Of a DNA stretch of 37,984 nt, positions 11,001-22,124 are shown piece by piece; within the stretch, counting starts at the first letter, position 1, and the number at the start of each line of letters is the position of its first letter. The stretch spans positions 1 through 37,984 of the forward strand of contig CAJPVJ010000061.1 in the NCBI GenBank assembly GCA_905397405.1. Reading direction: 5' to 3'. This DNA is from Oppiella nova (taxonomy: Eukaryota; Arthropoda; Arachnida; Sarcoptiformes; Oppiidae). The position numbers and the translations under genes were made by a program. The notes below the pieces were generated by a model. It saw only the letters and a program-made list of their open reading frames with translations. It had not been told where the DNA came from and ran no database searches.

Positions 11001-14000
11001 GTCACAGGATCGCATTCACTCGATTTGCCATTACATGAGCAAGGTACACAAAAGCCCAGATAGGGTCCCGTCGGAGCTCTGTAATATCCCGGGGCACATT
11101 CCTATAGATATTCTGTTTAGTTAACACAATTTAAGAAACTCATTATTCACTGCACTTACCTCACATGAAGTTCCCCTATAATTTGGTTTACAAACGCATT
11201 GTTCAACCTATTGGTCAATTGATTGACAAACATATTAATTATAATTGTGAAGCAATCAAATACTGTACAATAAAGCAATCAAACATACAGTTGAAGCCTT
11301 GGGTGCACCGGCTATACGTCGCCCTTCAACCCCTTTATCGAGTAATACATTCTCGACATAAATCTCCGAAATTGGCTCAAAATATGTTCCCCTAATATAT
11401 ATGGCGTCCAAAGCAACCAAAACCATCATCATCTGCTCGCGAGTCACTTCGTGTCCATTCAAATGTCTGAACTCTCTTTCAACGAGTGTAGTGTTGAACT
11501 CAAAGGGGTCGTCGAGTGTGGGCTGTTCTATGTGTTCGTGAATTATTGTTATATTATGTCCCTCTAAGACCAGATCCGCGGCAACCATTCCCGTCGCGTC
11601 CGACTTCTCTCTGTCCACAGTATTGTGTAATTTATATCTAAGAACTCCGCCATAAGATGTGATCCTATTTCCCAAATATTCCTCCGGTAGAGAGAAATAT
11701 AGAATAAAATTAGCGCTCGAATCGGTTGGTCTGAGGGCCGGCTGTTTGGCCTTAACTCTTCCGCCGGACTCGTATTCAACTTTCACGTGATCTCTACTAA
11801 TGGGATGCACTTCCATATGCATTGTATCCGTGAATAAAAGGGTCACAACTTTCCATCCCTTATCCATATCGAGGATCTGAATGGTGACGAGTGAAGAAGG
11901 GTTGCATCGGTCTGTTGTGCCGAAACAGAAGCATTTAGTACAGCCCAACACATTGCTCTCTTCCAGGTTATATGAATCCCGTTTACACTGATCACAATAC
12001 TCCCCGTCCACATTTTCTTTACAGTAACACCGACTGGTTCTCTGATCGCATATATTTTCCGTCGCACCTGTGTTTAGGTTCAATGAATACCGTATTTTTA
12101 AAGACTTTACAAGTTTTACAAGATTTTTAAGTTAGAATGTGAGCCAACCTCTGAGATCACATTTGCAGAGCTGACAGTGAGGGTACGACCAAAATCCTGA
12201 TTCAATTTAATATAACTTTAATTTTTATCCATTTTGAAAACCTTTGTCAATTAGTTATACAAACCGTGTTTGCATTTATTACAGGTGCGGCCGATTATAT
12301 TGCGTTTACAATTGCAGTTTCCTGTGTCCACATCGCACTGGAGATCGCGATTCTGTACGCCATAGGGCTCGCAGTCACAGTCAACGCATCCAATGATTGG
12401 ATCGAAACCAAAAGTCAAAGGAAGACATTTGTTGCACTGCTCTCCAGTCACGCCTCTGATTATCATTTCATTATTGCTAATTAATAACTACTCACAAATG
12501 TAATTGTTCATTCATCTAACATACCGGGGACAAATACATTCACCAGTCACTTGATGACATACTGCAGTGGACGGGCAGTTACATGCCTTGCAATGAGGAA
12601 AGCCATAAAATCCAGTCTTACAGCGCGAACACGTCCTTCCAATAACATTGGGCTTACAGTTACACTGACCGCCAAACCCTTTGCACTTTATTTTAAATAA
12701 CATTAATACCAAACAAATTTAAGTTAATATAAAAAATACAAACTTTATAATCATAAGAACCATCAGTATTGCACTGACAGGGAAGGGCTCCTCCATTGAA
12801 ATCAACAGTTATTGAGAAAATGAATGAACGACACAATTCTGAACAGGAATTTATGTTTTATCAAATGATATGTGAATTTTTGTAATAATAATAATTATTA
12901 TGAATGTCTAACCGTTTGCTTCGTCTGGGTTGATGTAAAATGAGTTTTGAAAGCATTGAGAGACCAAATTAGAGCTCTTGTCCTCTGGTTTCACCTCAAG
13001 TATGGCCGGGTCGTAGTGGTCGACCGGAATCGCTAATATATAGTCGACCCAAATATTCTTCTTTTCCGGTGCTTTCAATGTAAGCATAAAGCTGTCATCC
13101 ACTTGAAAAAAGGTCACATTTGTGTCACGTTGTCTGATGACAGCTCGACAGCCTGTCCTACTCGGGCAGTGCTCTATAGATATAATTCCGTTGTGAAACA
13201 ATCCATTCTGAATGAGTGCCTCCAATTCAAAGCCAGAATTATCCGGCTGAAAGTATCGCAAAACAAATGTATACAATCCTCTTCGGGGAACTGTTCCTCT
13301 GATGTCAACTGTTGGCTCCTTTTCCTCTAAATATATCAGTTGTGGAAGAGTGGGGTCGAGAGGATCCTTCACTTCAAACGGTAATCGACTTGATATGCGG
13401 TCCTTATTCTGATCTCTTTCCAGTTCAATCTGAAATCAACACAATTATCATTGAATCTTAAAATATAAAAATTCATTCATCAAATAATTGAATACTTTGT
13501 TGGCCTCTGGGACCACAGAAAATGTGGATTCAGTACATTCGCCATTCTTTTTAGTGCAAACAAAACGGGGCATTAAGTTATCGATCGACCAATTGTTAGG
13601 ATAAGGAATGGCTGCCACAGCATCCAAACCGATAGCATAATCTTCAGGCACTAAATTGGATAAACTTAAGGACAACTGAACGAAATTTGAATCAAAATCA
13701 TAAGTAGAGATTTGTCCGCTTTTATCGGTTACGATCTGTCGACAAATGAAACTATAGGGACAGTCGGCCACTAAGACTTCGGCCGTTTGGATCACTTCTC
13801 CATTGAGACCTTTAGTTTCCAAAACCAATTGAATCGATTCATTATTCTTGATGTCATTGAGAGTCGGGTTGTGATAACTAATGACAATCGCATAAGAATC
13901 GGGTTTATTAATGGCTAAATCCATAGCAACTTTTCGTTGATTAGTGTCCAGAAGAGCCAAACTTCCCTCATAATTGAGTTTCTTGAGAACTTCTCCGTCA

Positions 14001-17000
14001 TTGAATACTTGTGTGTTAGATCGGGCGTCACCATCAGATATAAAGCCTGACTGTCCCCTCACAACTGAACTCTCTTCTGGAAACTCTGGGTACGCATAGT
14101 GTCGACACATATTCTGACGGTTGAGTCTACACGGCTCAGACACCCTCTCTCTGACCACTGTCTGATCGAAGTAGGCCTGAGGTATGAGTACTATGTAATC
14201 AATTAATAAGTCATTTTTGTCTGCCTTGAGAGACGCCTCCCATTGCCCTGGATTTAAGACAAGGGGTGGTATTATAAGACCGGGTTTTCCGGTCACATAT
14301 AGGAGTTTGGGTTCTTTGGTGGTCTCGAACTGAATGGAACTGCTCTGTTGGGTCTCTCCAAAAGACTCGGCCGGAGTGAACGTAATGCTACCACTAATTG
14401 TCTCACTGTTTAGATTCACGTAACGAATGATCACTCGATATATACTGGGCTTTTGAATAGTTATATTGGCGATGATTTCTCTCTGGAGGTCAGTGAAGGT
14501 GGCGTAACCTCTCCACGAGTAGTCACTAAACACTGTCTCGTCGTATCCAAACCTGGCGGGAGAGCCGGTCGGGTTCCTCCAGTCCTCGGCTTCGTATTGG
14601 AACTGATAGAAAGTCGGGAAATATGTGACGTCTATGGGTTCAGTACAGCGAAGACCTTTCACTCGGGGTCTGCAATAGCACTGTCCGCTTGTCTTATTAC
14701 AAACTGAATGAACAGCTCCACCAAAGTCACAGTTGCATCTGATTTGCAGTTAAATTAACATTACTATACTTATCAAACACTTCAACACATAAAACAAGAC
14801 ATACCCAGCACATCCGAAAACATCTCCAGATCTAAGGCCATAAGTTTCGTCTTTACATGAATCACATACCCTTCCCTTAACATTCTGTTTGCACTGACAC
14901 TCTCCCGATTCAGTGTTACACAAACCGATTGCATTGACAGTTCCGTTCCGATTGCAAAGACATTCCTCACATCCGTAAGGATTAGTGATTTGCAAATTCC
15001 AATACAAATCTTTGCATTGATTGCATATACGACCCGTCACTCTTTGCTTACATTCACATAACTTTCCCTCCTGTACTTTATCGCACCCACCAAACTGTGC
15101 CACCAAACCGGCCGGATTGCAGTTACACTCTATTGGTGCGACCAAACAATACAGTTATCTTTGCATAATTATCACCCATTATTTTATCATACCTTCACAA
15201 CGCGGAAAATTATAGTACCCTTCCCTGCATTTGTCACATTTCTCTCCTGTAATATAATATTGCAAATTAAGTTATAAATTATAAAATTAAACCAGATCTT
15301 ATATATGCCTTCAAATCTATCGCCACAAATACATCTGCCGGCGTAGTCACACGAAACACCATTACTCCCCCTATAATCACAACTACAGGGCAAACATTCC
15401 GGGTATTTGTAAAAACCTATAAATAATACAATATTATGAAATATTATGCTATTTTTGGGTAATTGACTCAATTAAGATAAATTATTTAGCTACTTGATTA
15501 TATACCTGGTGAACAGTCTCCGCATTTAAGTCCTCCGAAATTCTGACGACAAACACATTTGCCATAAGTGTCACAAACCTATCAATGAATGCAAAGTAAT
15601 CATAGGTTTGCTTATTATTCATGAAATTCTGTATTTGTGTACTTTATCACTCAGTATCAAATAAAAGTATCAGCTAAATACCTGACTATATGATCCAATT
15701 TCATCGCACATACATCTAGTACAATTAGGAAACCCGTAGAAATTGACAGCACAGGTATCGCATCGATCGCCTGCATAGCCTTCTTTGCAAAAGCAAATAC
15801 CAGTCCTATTATCGCAAACTTTGTCTGTAGTACCGCTTGGATCACATGAACAGAATAGACAGCGGGGATAGTCATAGAAGCCTACATCACATTCATCGCA
15901 CTGTCGGCCCCCATAACTGTTGGCGCACTGACACTGACCCGTCCCGATGTCACACACGTTGGACTGGCTCACTCACCTCACTGTTAACGTTCTGAGTGTG
16001 CAGCCCTTGGGTTTCATGGCGAGTCGCGTAACAAATGTTTTAAACGGCCATATAGGAATTATATGTGTGTATGTTGTATACTCCTAAATTAAATATTTTT
16101 AAAATGAAATTTAAAAGTCAATTCATACCTTCCCTGCAGGGACACGTCCCACTCGATGGCTCACATACGTTTCCTTGAGTGCCGTTTGGGAAACAATGAC
16201 ATTCATTGCATTCAGGATATCCGAAATAACCATAACTTTTGAATCAAAGATAATTTATAATTTTTATCAAATATTTAGTTTTAAATGTTTGTCTCAAACC
16301 TGCATCGGTCACAAAGTGGGGGAACAAAGTTGGGTTTGCATTCGCACTGAAAACTCATTTATTATTTAACAAGTCAATTTAAGATGAAACATTTTTACGT
16401 ACTTTAACGTACTTTATGGACCGGTCACGGAAGGCACGTTAACGGTCAGCTCATCACTTTTAATGTTCGTGTCCCGACTGAAACTTCTGGTGAATCAATA
16501 GGTCTATTCCTGGGTCTATAGAATCCTGCCTTACATTTATGACAATTAATGCCTTCAGTGTTGTGCCGACAGTTTGTACAGACGCCTCCGCCGTTCAATT
16601 TGCCGTTAATATCAAGACTGAGTTTTTTGGTGTCTATTTCTTTGTCATAATAGCAGTCCTCAGAGTGATTATGACAATTGCATTTCTCGCAGGCGTACGG
16701 GTTATTAATAGTGGCGCGCCTCCACTCCCGTTGCATATATCCGGGACAACAGCGCTCGCACTGATTGCCGCATGTATTGCGAGTACAGCTACAGCTCACT
16801 CTATACGGATCATTCGGGTCTATTTGGTCGCATTGGGACGCGTGACCATTGCATACACAACGGCCCCCAATGTTTATATCCTTAATAGAGTAGAAGTACT
16901 AAAAGACAAAAATTATCATTATTATTGGTTTAGTAGAAATAGGGTTTATAAGTTAAATACTCTTCGGGTAACAGTCGGATCCTGTCGAGCGACTGACAAG

Positions 17001-20000
17001 AGATGTCCTAAAGTTGTTTTCGGTCTCAATAAGCGGAATCTTATATTAGTGGCAGTACTCCACTCCTGAAGTGTAGCCGATATGGAAAAGTTATCAGCAC
17101 TGGGCCTACCATTGAGTAATGAAACCGCAATCTAAAAAAAGTAGTTAATTATTATGTGATTGAATTAAAATATTTATATATTATAAGTACTTCTCCCCCT
17201 TCCAAGGGAACGACTTTCGAGAATCTGGTCTCACATAACACTGAATCGTCTTTAATGATGGGTCCGAGAGATGGATGACCGAAGTAGTAGACACAATCTT
17301 AACCGTAAATAATTACATTATAAATATGTTTAATATGCTTATATTAATATCAGTATCTTAATACCTCCTGGAGTATCAGCAAAAAATTGCCAGGCTGAAT
17401 ATGTCCTTCCATAATCTCTTGATTTTTCTAAAGCCCAAACCCCCGGTCGGGGGGCGTTTCCCATCTTAATGAATACATAGGCCACATTGAATTCCTATTC
17501 AAAAAATTAAATACAACATTCAGCATCAGACTATCATATAATTCAATCAAGAATTGGTTAATGTCAGTTTACTCATATTGATAATGTATTAATTTTATCA
17601 TTCAATTTTATAAATTTTTTGTTTTATAAATATTTGAACCTATACGATCACCACTAATAAGAAAAAATCAAAATTAATAATTATGTAAATAAAATAATGA
17701 CAATTATTATTAAAAATATTAAATTATAATGCTTAAATTTATAAAATACTAATAAATTAATTAATTAAAAATGTATTAAAATAAGTAAAATTCCCATATT
17801 GCTTCAAGACAAAACAAACTTTTCAAATACCGATTACTATTAATCGATTAGTTACTCTGTTAACCGGAGTTTATAGAGAGGAACCCTACATAAGGGAAAC
17901 TAAAGTTTGTTTTTATCTGAAATTATTTAGTTTTAATATATAATTATAAAGGTTTACAGACATGTTTTTAAAGAGTTAATAAACATAAATACAATTTACT
18001 GAAATTTATTTGTAAACCAATCGAAAGTTCTTGACGTCAAAAGTGTCAAACACTTTTATGCTAAAAAGCCATATTTTCATGTTTCTATACATCTCTAACA
18101 ATATCATATTTACATATTTTACATGTTAGAGATTAACAATTTGATATTATATAATAATGGACCATTATTAATGGTTAACAATATAAATTTCTAGTAAGAT
18201 GGTGTAAATCAAGTTATGTTTTATAATAATTACTGAATTCCTAAATGTTATGAATTATTTCCAGTATATTGTATAATCAGATAAGGAATTGATCTATAGT
18301 TCTAAGAACTTAGTTGAGAGAACCCATACTTACAGTGCTTATAACTACTGTAGTGTAATATACAGTACACTGTTGTACTCGTTTGCTGTACAATACACTA
18401 TTATACACTACAGTATAATAATTAGTTTGTGAAGCATTTCTTATGCTTACTTTCACTTTCACTGGATTTCTTATCGTTTCCGCACAATAGCTACAACTTT
18501 CCTCTCATTCTATATTTCTCATTCAATTACTGGTAATATAAATAAAATACCGGTAATTCTCATAATAAATAAAAATTCTAAAAATGTATGCACTTCTAAA
18601 AACTAAGAAATAATGAAATTGACAAACTTGTCCCAAATCGATGGTCAGATTGACTTCATTGTATTTGGTTCCGCGAGAAAGGGGTGGGCTCTGCCACCAG
18701 CGCTCCGTACCATCGATGGCATATTGCGGGGGATGGGCCCGATTGGGATCATCAGGGTCACAATAGTCACACGCTTGTCCCTAGAATTATATAAAAGGGT
18801 TAATAAGATTGGCGCACGAGATAAGTGGATAATAGCGCACTTGAATGAGATTGATGTAATCAAAATTATATATTAATATTTCCAAATGTCTGTACAAAAA
18901 TTTCTCAATTATTTGTATTTATGTTAAATGACTTTAAATAAACATTTGGTTAGCTTTCAAGAACTGCAGTTTTCACAGTTTGTGAACAGTTTGTGATTTA
19001 TGCTAAAAAGCCATATTTTCATGTTTCTATACATCTCTAACAATATTTACATATTTTACATGTTCAATACATTATTTTACATGTTAGAGATTAACAATTT
19101 GATATTATGTAATAATGGTTAACAAAATAAATTTCTAGTAAGATGGTGTAAACCAAGTTATGTTTTATAATAATTACTGAATTCCTAAATGTTATGAATT
19201 ATTTCCAGTATATTGTATAATCAGATAAGGAGTTGTTCTATAGTTCTAAGAACTTAGTTGAGAGAACCCATACTTCCAGTGCTTATAACTACTGTAGTAT
19301 AATATACAGTACAATGTTGTACTCTTTTGCTGTACAATACACTACAGTATAATAATTGGTTTGTGAAGCATTTCTTATGCTTACTTTCACTTTCACTGCA
19401 TTTCTTATCGTTTCCGCACAATAGCTATAACTTTCCTCTCATCCTATATTTCTCATTCAATTACTGGTAATATACAGTAAATAAAATACCGGTAATTCTC
19501 ATAATAAATAAAAATTCTAAAAATGTATGAACTTCTAAAAACTAAGAAATAATGAAATTGACAAACTTGTCCCAAATCGATGGTCAGATTGACTTCATTG
19601 TATTTGGTTCCGCGAGAAAGGGGAGGGCTCTGCCACCAGCGCTCCGTACCATCGATGGCATATTGTGGCGGATGGGCCCGATTGGGATCATCAGGGTCAC
19701 AATAGTCACACGCTTGTCCCTAGAATTATATAAAAGGGTTAATAAGATTGGCGCACGAGATAAGTGGATAATAGCGCACTTGAATGAGATTGATGTGGAC
19801 GTTGTCGGGTTTGTCCAACCAATTGGATCCGACGAGTTTGCAGTACAGCTCCGGTTCGGGAACACTCTCACCACAGGTTGCGGTCGCACTGATCTGTTTG
19901 AGTCATATAATTATGAAATCCAATTAAACATCAATAAGACATCCAATAAGACATCATTAGTTTTACGAGCGATGTATACATACGTTGCGTCCCTCAGCTA

Positions 20001-20121
20001 AGTTGAAATACGGCGGATTCAATACCTGACCGGTCACTGGATGGTATAGAATAAGTGAACCGGTTATGAGTATAACCAGGAGCCAATTCCAGAAGCACCT
20101 GATTATAGCATTGTCTCTCAT
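4982..20121 (-). CDS. LanA: laminin subunit alpha, alpha3/5 (LanA) type
   Basis: Basement-membrane chain that trimerises with beta and gamma laminins and binds integrin and dystroglycan. Readable codons total about 3,670, close to LanA and LAMA5. Exons in order: 19984-20121 (ATG, signal peptide), 19780-19893, 19567-19719 (alternative copy 18628-18780), 17365-17494, 17191-17297, 16961-17131, 16898 to about 16482, 16300-16346, 16129-16235, 15682 to about 15969, 15506-15578, 15309-15416, 15193-15246, 14805-15129, 13496-14738, 12913-13429, 12744-12838, 12535-12685, 12265-12455, 12149-12196, 11289-12067, 11160-11207, 10915-11101, 10785-10839, 10663-10724, 10078-10595, 9601-10002, 5375-9523, 4982-5317. 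Domains: LN ([18 protein letters not shown]), LE repeats, the SWRGYA-containing block typical of alpha3/5 (13.5-14.7 kb), L4 (SYGGVLRY), more LE, coiled coil, LG1-5 with a Thr/Pro linker before LG4. Phases match at nearly all joins. Two LE modules at 15.97-16.48 kb are damaged. Confidence 0.95.
8090..9930 (-). other. laminin coiled-coil region (domains I/II)
   Basis: This part of the chain is rich in Leu, Ile, Glu, Lys and Asp with heptad spacing and few cysteines, as expected for the long arm that winds with beta and gamma chains. It begins after the last LE cysteine pairs ([14 protein letters not shown]) and runs to the LG1 start ([13 protein letters not shown]). Most of it lies in one 4.1-kb exon, in contrast to the fragmented N-terminal half. 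Confidence 0.8.
15247..15308 (-). other. GC-AG intron in laminin alpha
   Basis: The upstream exon ends GAAG and the next bases are GCATAT rather than GT. The acceptor is TTACAG. Joining here gives FEG-EKCDKC, which preserves the LE cysteine spacing and the frame. The only nearby GT (at CTGGTT) would shift the frame. At 62 bp, the intron is typical in length for this gene. Confidence 0.75.
15970..16481 (-). other. damaged LE-module stretch within laminin alpha
   Basis: From 16481 downward the frame that followed DSPEV is lost. An alternative frame reads SDELTVN then VPSVTG, which looks like an LE repeat, but the expected cysteines are missing at several positions and a TAA follows. The two small exons 16300-16346 and 16129-16235 between the breaks are intact. 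The next segment, about 15970-16090, should hold another half module. It has a 4-bp GTGA tandem repeat at the break and no clean cysteine pattern. A 10-bp direct repeat (ACGTACTTTA) lies beside the first break. Confidence 0.6.
18059..18856 (-). repeat. direct repeat copy containing duplicated LN exon (3b)
   Basis: About 800 bp here match 19000-19796 at an offset near 940 bp. The copy contains the very end of exon 2, its intron, all of the 153-bp exon (18628-18780) and part of the following intron. Acceptor (TTCTAG) and donor (GTTTGT) are intact and both ends are phase 0. The exon encodes the same 51 residues as copy 3a, including [14 protein letters not shown] and [10 protein letters not shown] see three nucleotide differences in the exon, all silent. 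Confidence 0.88.
18347..18414. repeat. inverted repeat inside the duplicated laminin intron
   Basis: ACTGTAGTGTA on the left pairs with TACACTACAGT on the right, with further partial pairing (ATACAGTAC against GTACAATAC) and a loop of about 20 nt. A shortened version occurs in the other copy near 19287-19353. It could form a hairpin, or be a footprint of a small non-autonomous element. Confidence 0.5.
19000..19796 (-). repeat. direct repeat copy containing LN exon 3a
   Basis: This is the partner of the 18059-18856 copy. Here the preceding exon (19780-19893) is complete, so this is probably the ancestral arrangement. Small indels in the intronic part separate the copies. Confidence 0.88.
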
Positions 20122-20306
20122 TATAAGTTTAGTTTAGAGTTTGACACATCAAATATAACTGGAGAGTGCTGTGCACTACACCCTCACTCTCTGTAATGTC
20201 TCTGTGGCTCTAAAGTGTAATTCTAAACCCGTGTGTTTGGAAGGACAGGCTATTCATTTGAAAAGTTATTAACAGTTAAGGAGAGCATTTGGTTGGACTG
20301 TAGTAT

Positions 20307-20561
20307 AATCTGTAGTATAGTATTGAATAGAGAAAAGCATTGAGAACTCTCACAAGTCTTCAAATGCTTATAACGTAATGAAGAACAGACTTGAAGACCA
20401 CGCCTGACAAGAGACAAGTCTAAAGAGTCTAAATAATCTGTAGTATACTATTGAATAGAGAAAAGCATTGAGAACTCTCACAAGTCTTCAAATGCTTATA
20501 TCGTAATGAAGAACAGACTTGAAGACCACGCCTGACAAGAGACAAGTCTAAAGAGTCTAAA
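20307..20561. repeat. tandem duplication, about 128-bp unit, 2 copies
   Basis: Two head-to-tail copies (20307-20434 and 20435-20561) start AATCTGTAGTATA and differ at only a few positions. They lie just upstream (5' side) of the laminin start exon. The unit carries a short internal inverted repeat (GTCTTCAA and TTGAAGAC). Confidence 0.9.
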
Positions 20562-20589
20562 GATCTTTATTTACGAGTAGTAATGTGTG

Positions 20590-20844
20590 CCAAAAATAAC
20601 CCCAAATGTGAGTTTTCAATGAATGTGGCATCTATAGACAACTATTTCTTAGACATAAGGCATAACTCGTAGACATTCATCACTAGAATCACAGTAATTC
20701 TTAATTATATTTTTCAACCAAAAATAACCCCAAATGTGAGTTTTCAATGAATGTCGGATATATAGACAACTATTTCTTAGACATAAGGCATTACTCGTAG
20801 ACATTCATCACTAGAATCACAGTAATTCTTAATTATATTTTTCA
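20590..20844. repeat. second tandem duplication, about 128-bp unit, 2 copies
   Basis: Copies begin CCAAAAATAACCCC at 20590 and 20718 and end in TTATATTTTTCA. The sequence is unrelated to the neighbouring 20307-20561 duplication but has the same period. Confidence 0.9.
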
Positions 20845-22083
20845 CTCCAAAACGTGAACCAAGTTATAGAACTCTTGAACTTGAAATTATATTTTAACCA
20901 TTCATTTGATTTCTCATTATTTATTTATTTAAATCAGCTTTAAGTTTTTTATTCCATGATTTCGAGTATTAGACTATTTTTTGTTAAATTATCTAAAAAA
21001 CTAATATTTATTAAGATTATAGATTAACATAAGTGATACATGATATAAATCTTTAATATGTTACAAACAACATACATAATGTCTAAATAGTAGTAAACTT
21101 AGGCTTATTCATATGGATGGCATAACAAAATTTTACTGTATTAATAAAAATTTAATATTCCAAAGGAAAATTAATTTAAAAAGTGCCAAATCCAGATTAA
21201 AATCAAATTAAAAATATTTAAATAATCAATGAAGTAATTGTGTGCACTATCTCAAGAATGCACTTTTGTTGAACTACTATACTGTATATTTTAATCATGT
21301 AATGAATATCATGTTATTTACTTTACTTTAAAGTAACCACACACAATGTTCCAATTACATGGAAAAGTTTTCATATGAAAATTGGTTTAATAATTACTAT
21401 TTTAATCTAATATATTTTAATGCAATGTAATTATATAACATAAATACATCTATTATCTAATTTAAATGTAATACTGGATTACATATCGTTTGTTTTATAA
21501 AAATATCTTACGATTCATTAGTATAAAACTTTCTAAGATATACAACATCTTATCTTTAAATCTATTATATTATTTTCATTTAAATGCAATTAAATATCCA
21601 GTAAGAAAACTTCTCTCAAATTGTGCACTAAAACAATACCCCTAAAAATTTTAGTTAATTCAATAAACTTTTTATCTATAACTCAAATCTCAGAAAATTG
21701 ATTCATTGAAAGAATTTCCAGAAAAATTAAATTTAATTAAATAAATTGAATTAATTTTTTGTTTAATAAAAATCCATTAAATAATGACTACCGTACAACT
21801 TTTGAGAGAAAATTAGATTTTATCACAAACTGTTTCATAAACATATTCCCACAAAAATATTCTGTGCAATAAAAATAGTCTTTATATTTGTATAAAATAT
21901 TAAATGAATGCAAACATACAATACGGTATTACCGGTATACATAAGTTATTCAATTGGTATAAATTATAAATTAAATTCACAGTCACATTTCAATATAATT
22001 ACTTATTTTAATAAATATTAAATATATTTAACATCAGTAATATTTGCTTGAAAAATCATATTAAGTTACTTAAACAAATTAAA
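20845..22083. other. AT-rich intergenic region, nothing recognised
   Basis: The interval between the laminin 5' side and the 3' end of the RUN-domain gene is extremely AT-rich, with many short A/T runs and no supported coding sequence. Confidence 0.6.
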
Positions 22084-22094
22084 TTTATTTTATT
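22084..22094 (-). promoter_or_regulatory. overlapping AATAAA poly(A) signals of the RUN/RH gene
   Basis: Two AATAAA hexamers occur on the minus strand about 30-40 nt past the stop codon of the RUN/Rubicon-homology gene, a plausible position for cleavage signals in a gene with a short 3' UTR. Confidence 0.5.
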
Positions 22095-22124
22095 AAAAAT
22101 AAATACAAACAAATATCTGTTAAT

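Noticed and set aside
16482-16500. Very short intron (GAA|GTTTCA to an AAAAG acceptor) to rescue the laminin frame
   Set aside because: It would be about 30 bp, shorter than any other intron in the gene, and does not restore the missing cysteines.
18613-18876. Plus-strand ORFs duplicated at 18613 and 19552
   Set aside because: They are antisense to the duplicated laminin LN exon; the real coding frame is on the minus strand.
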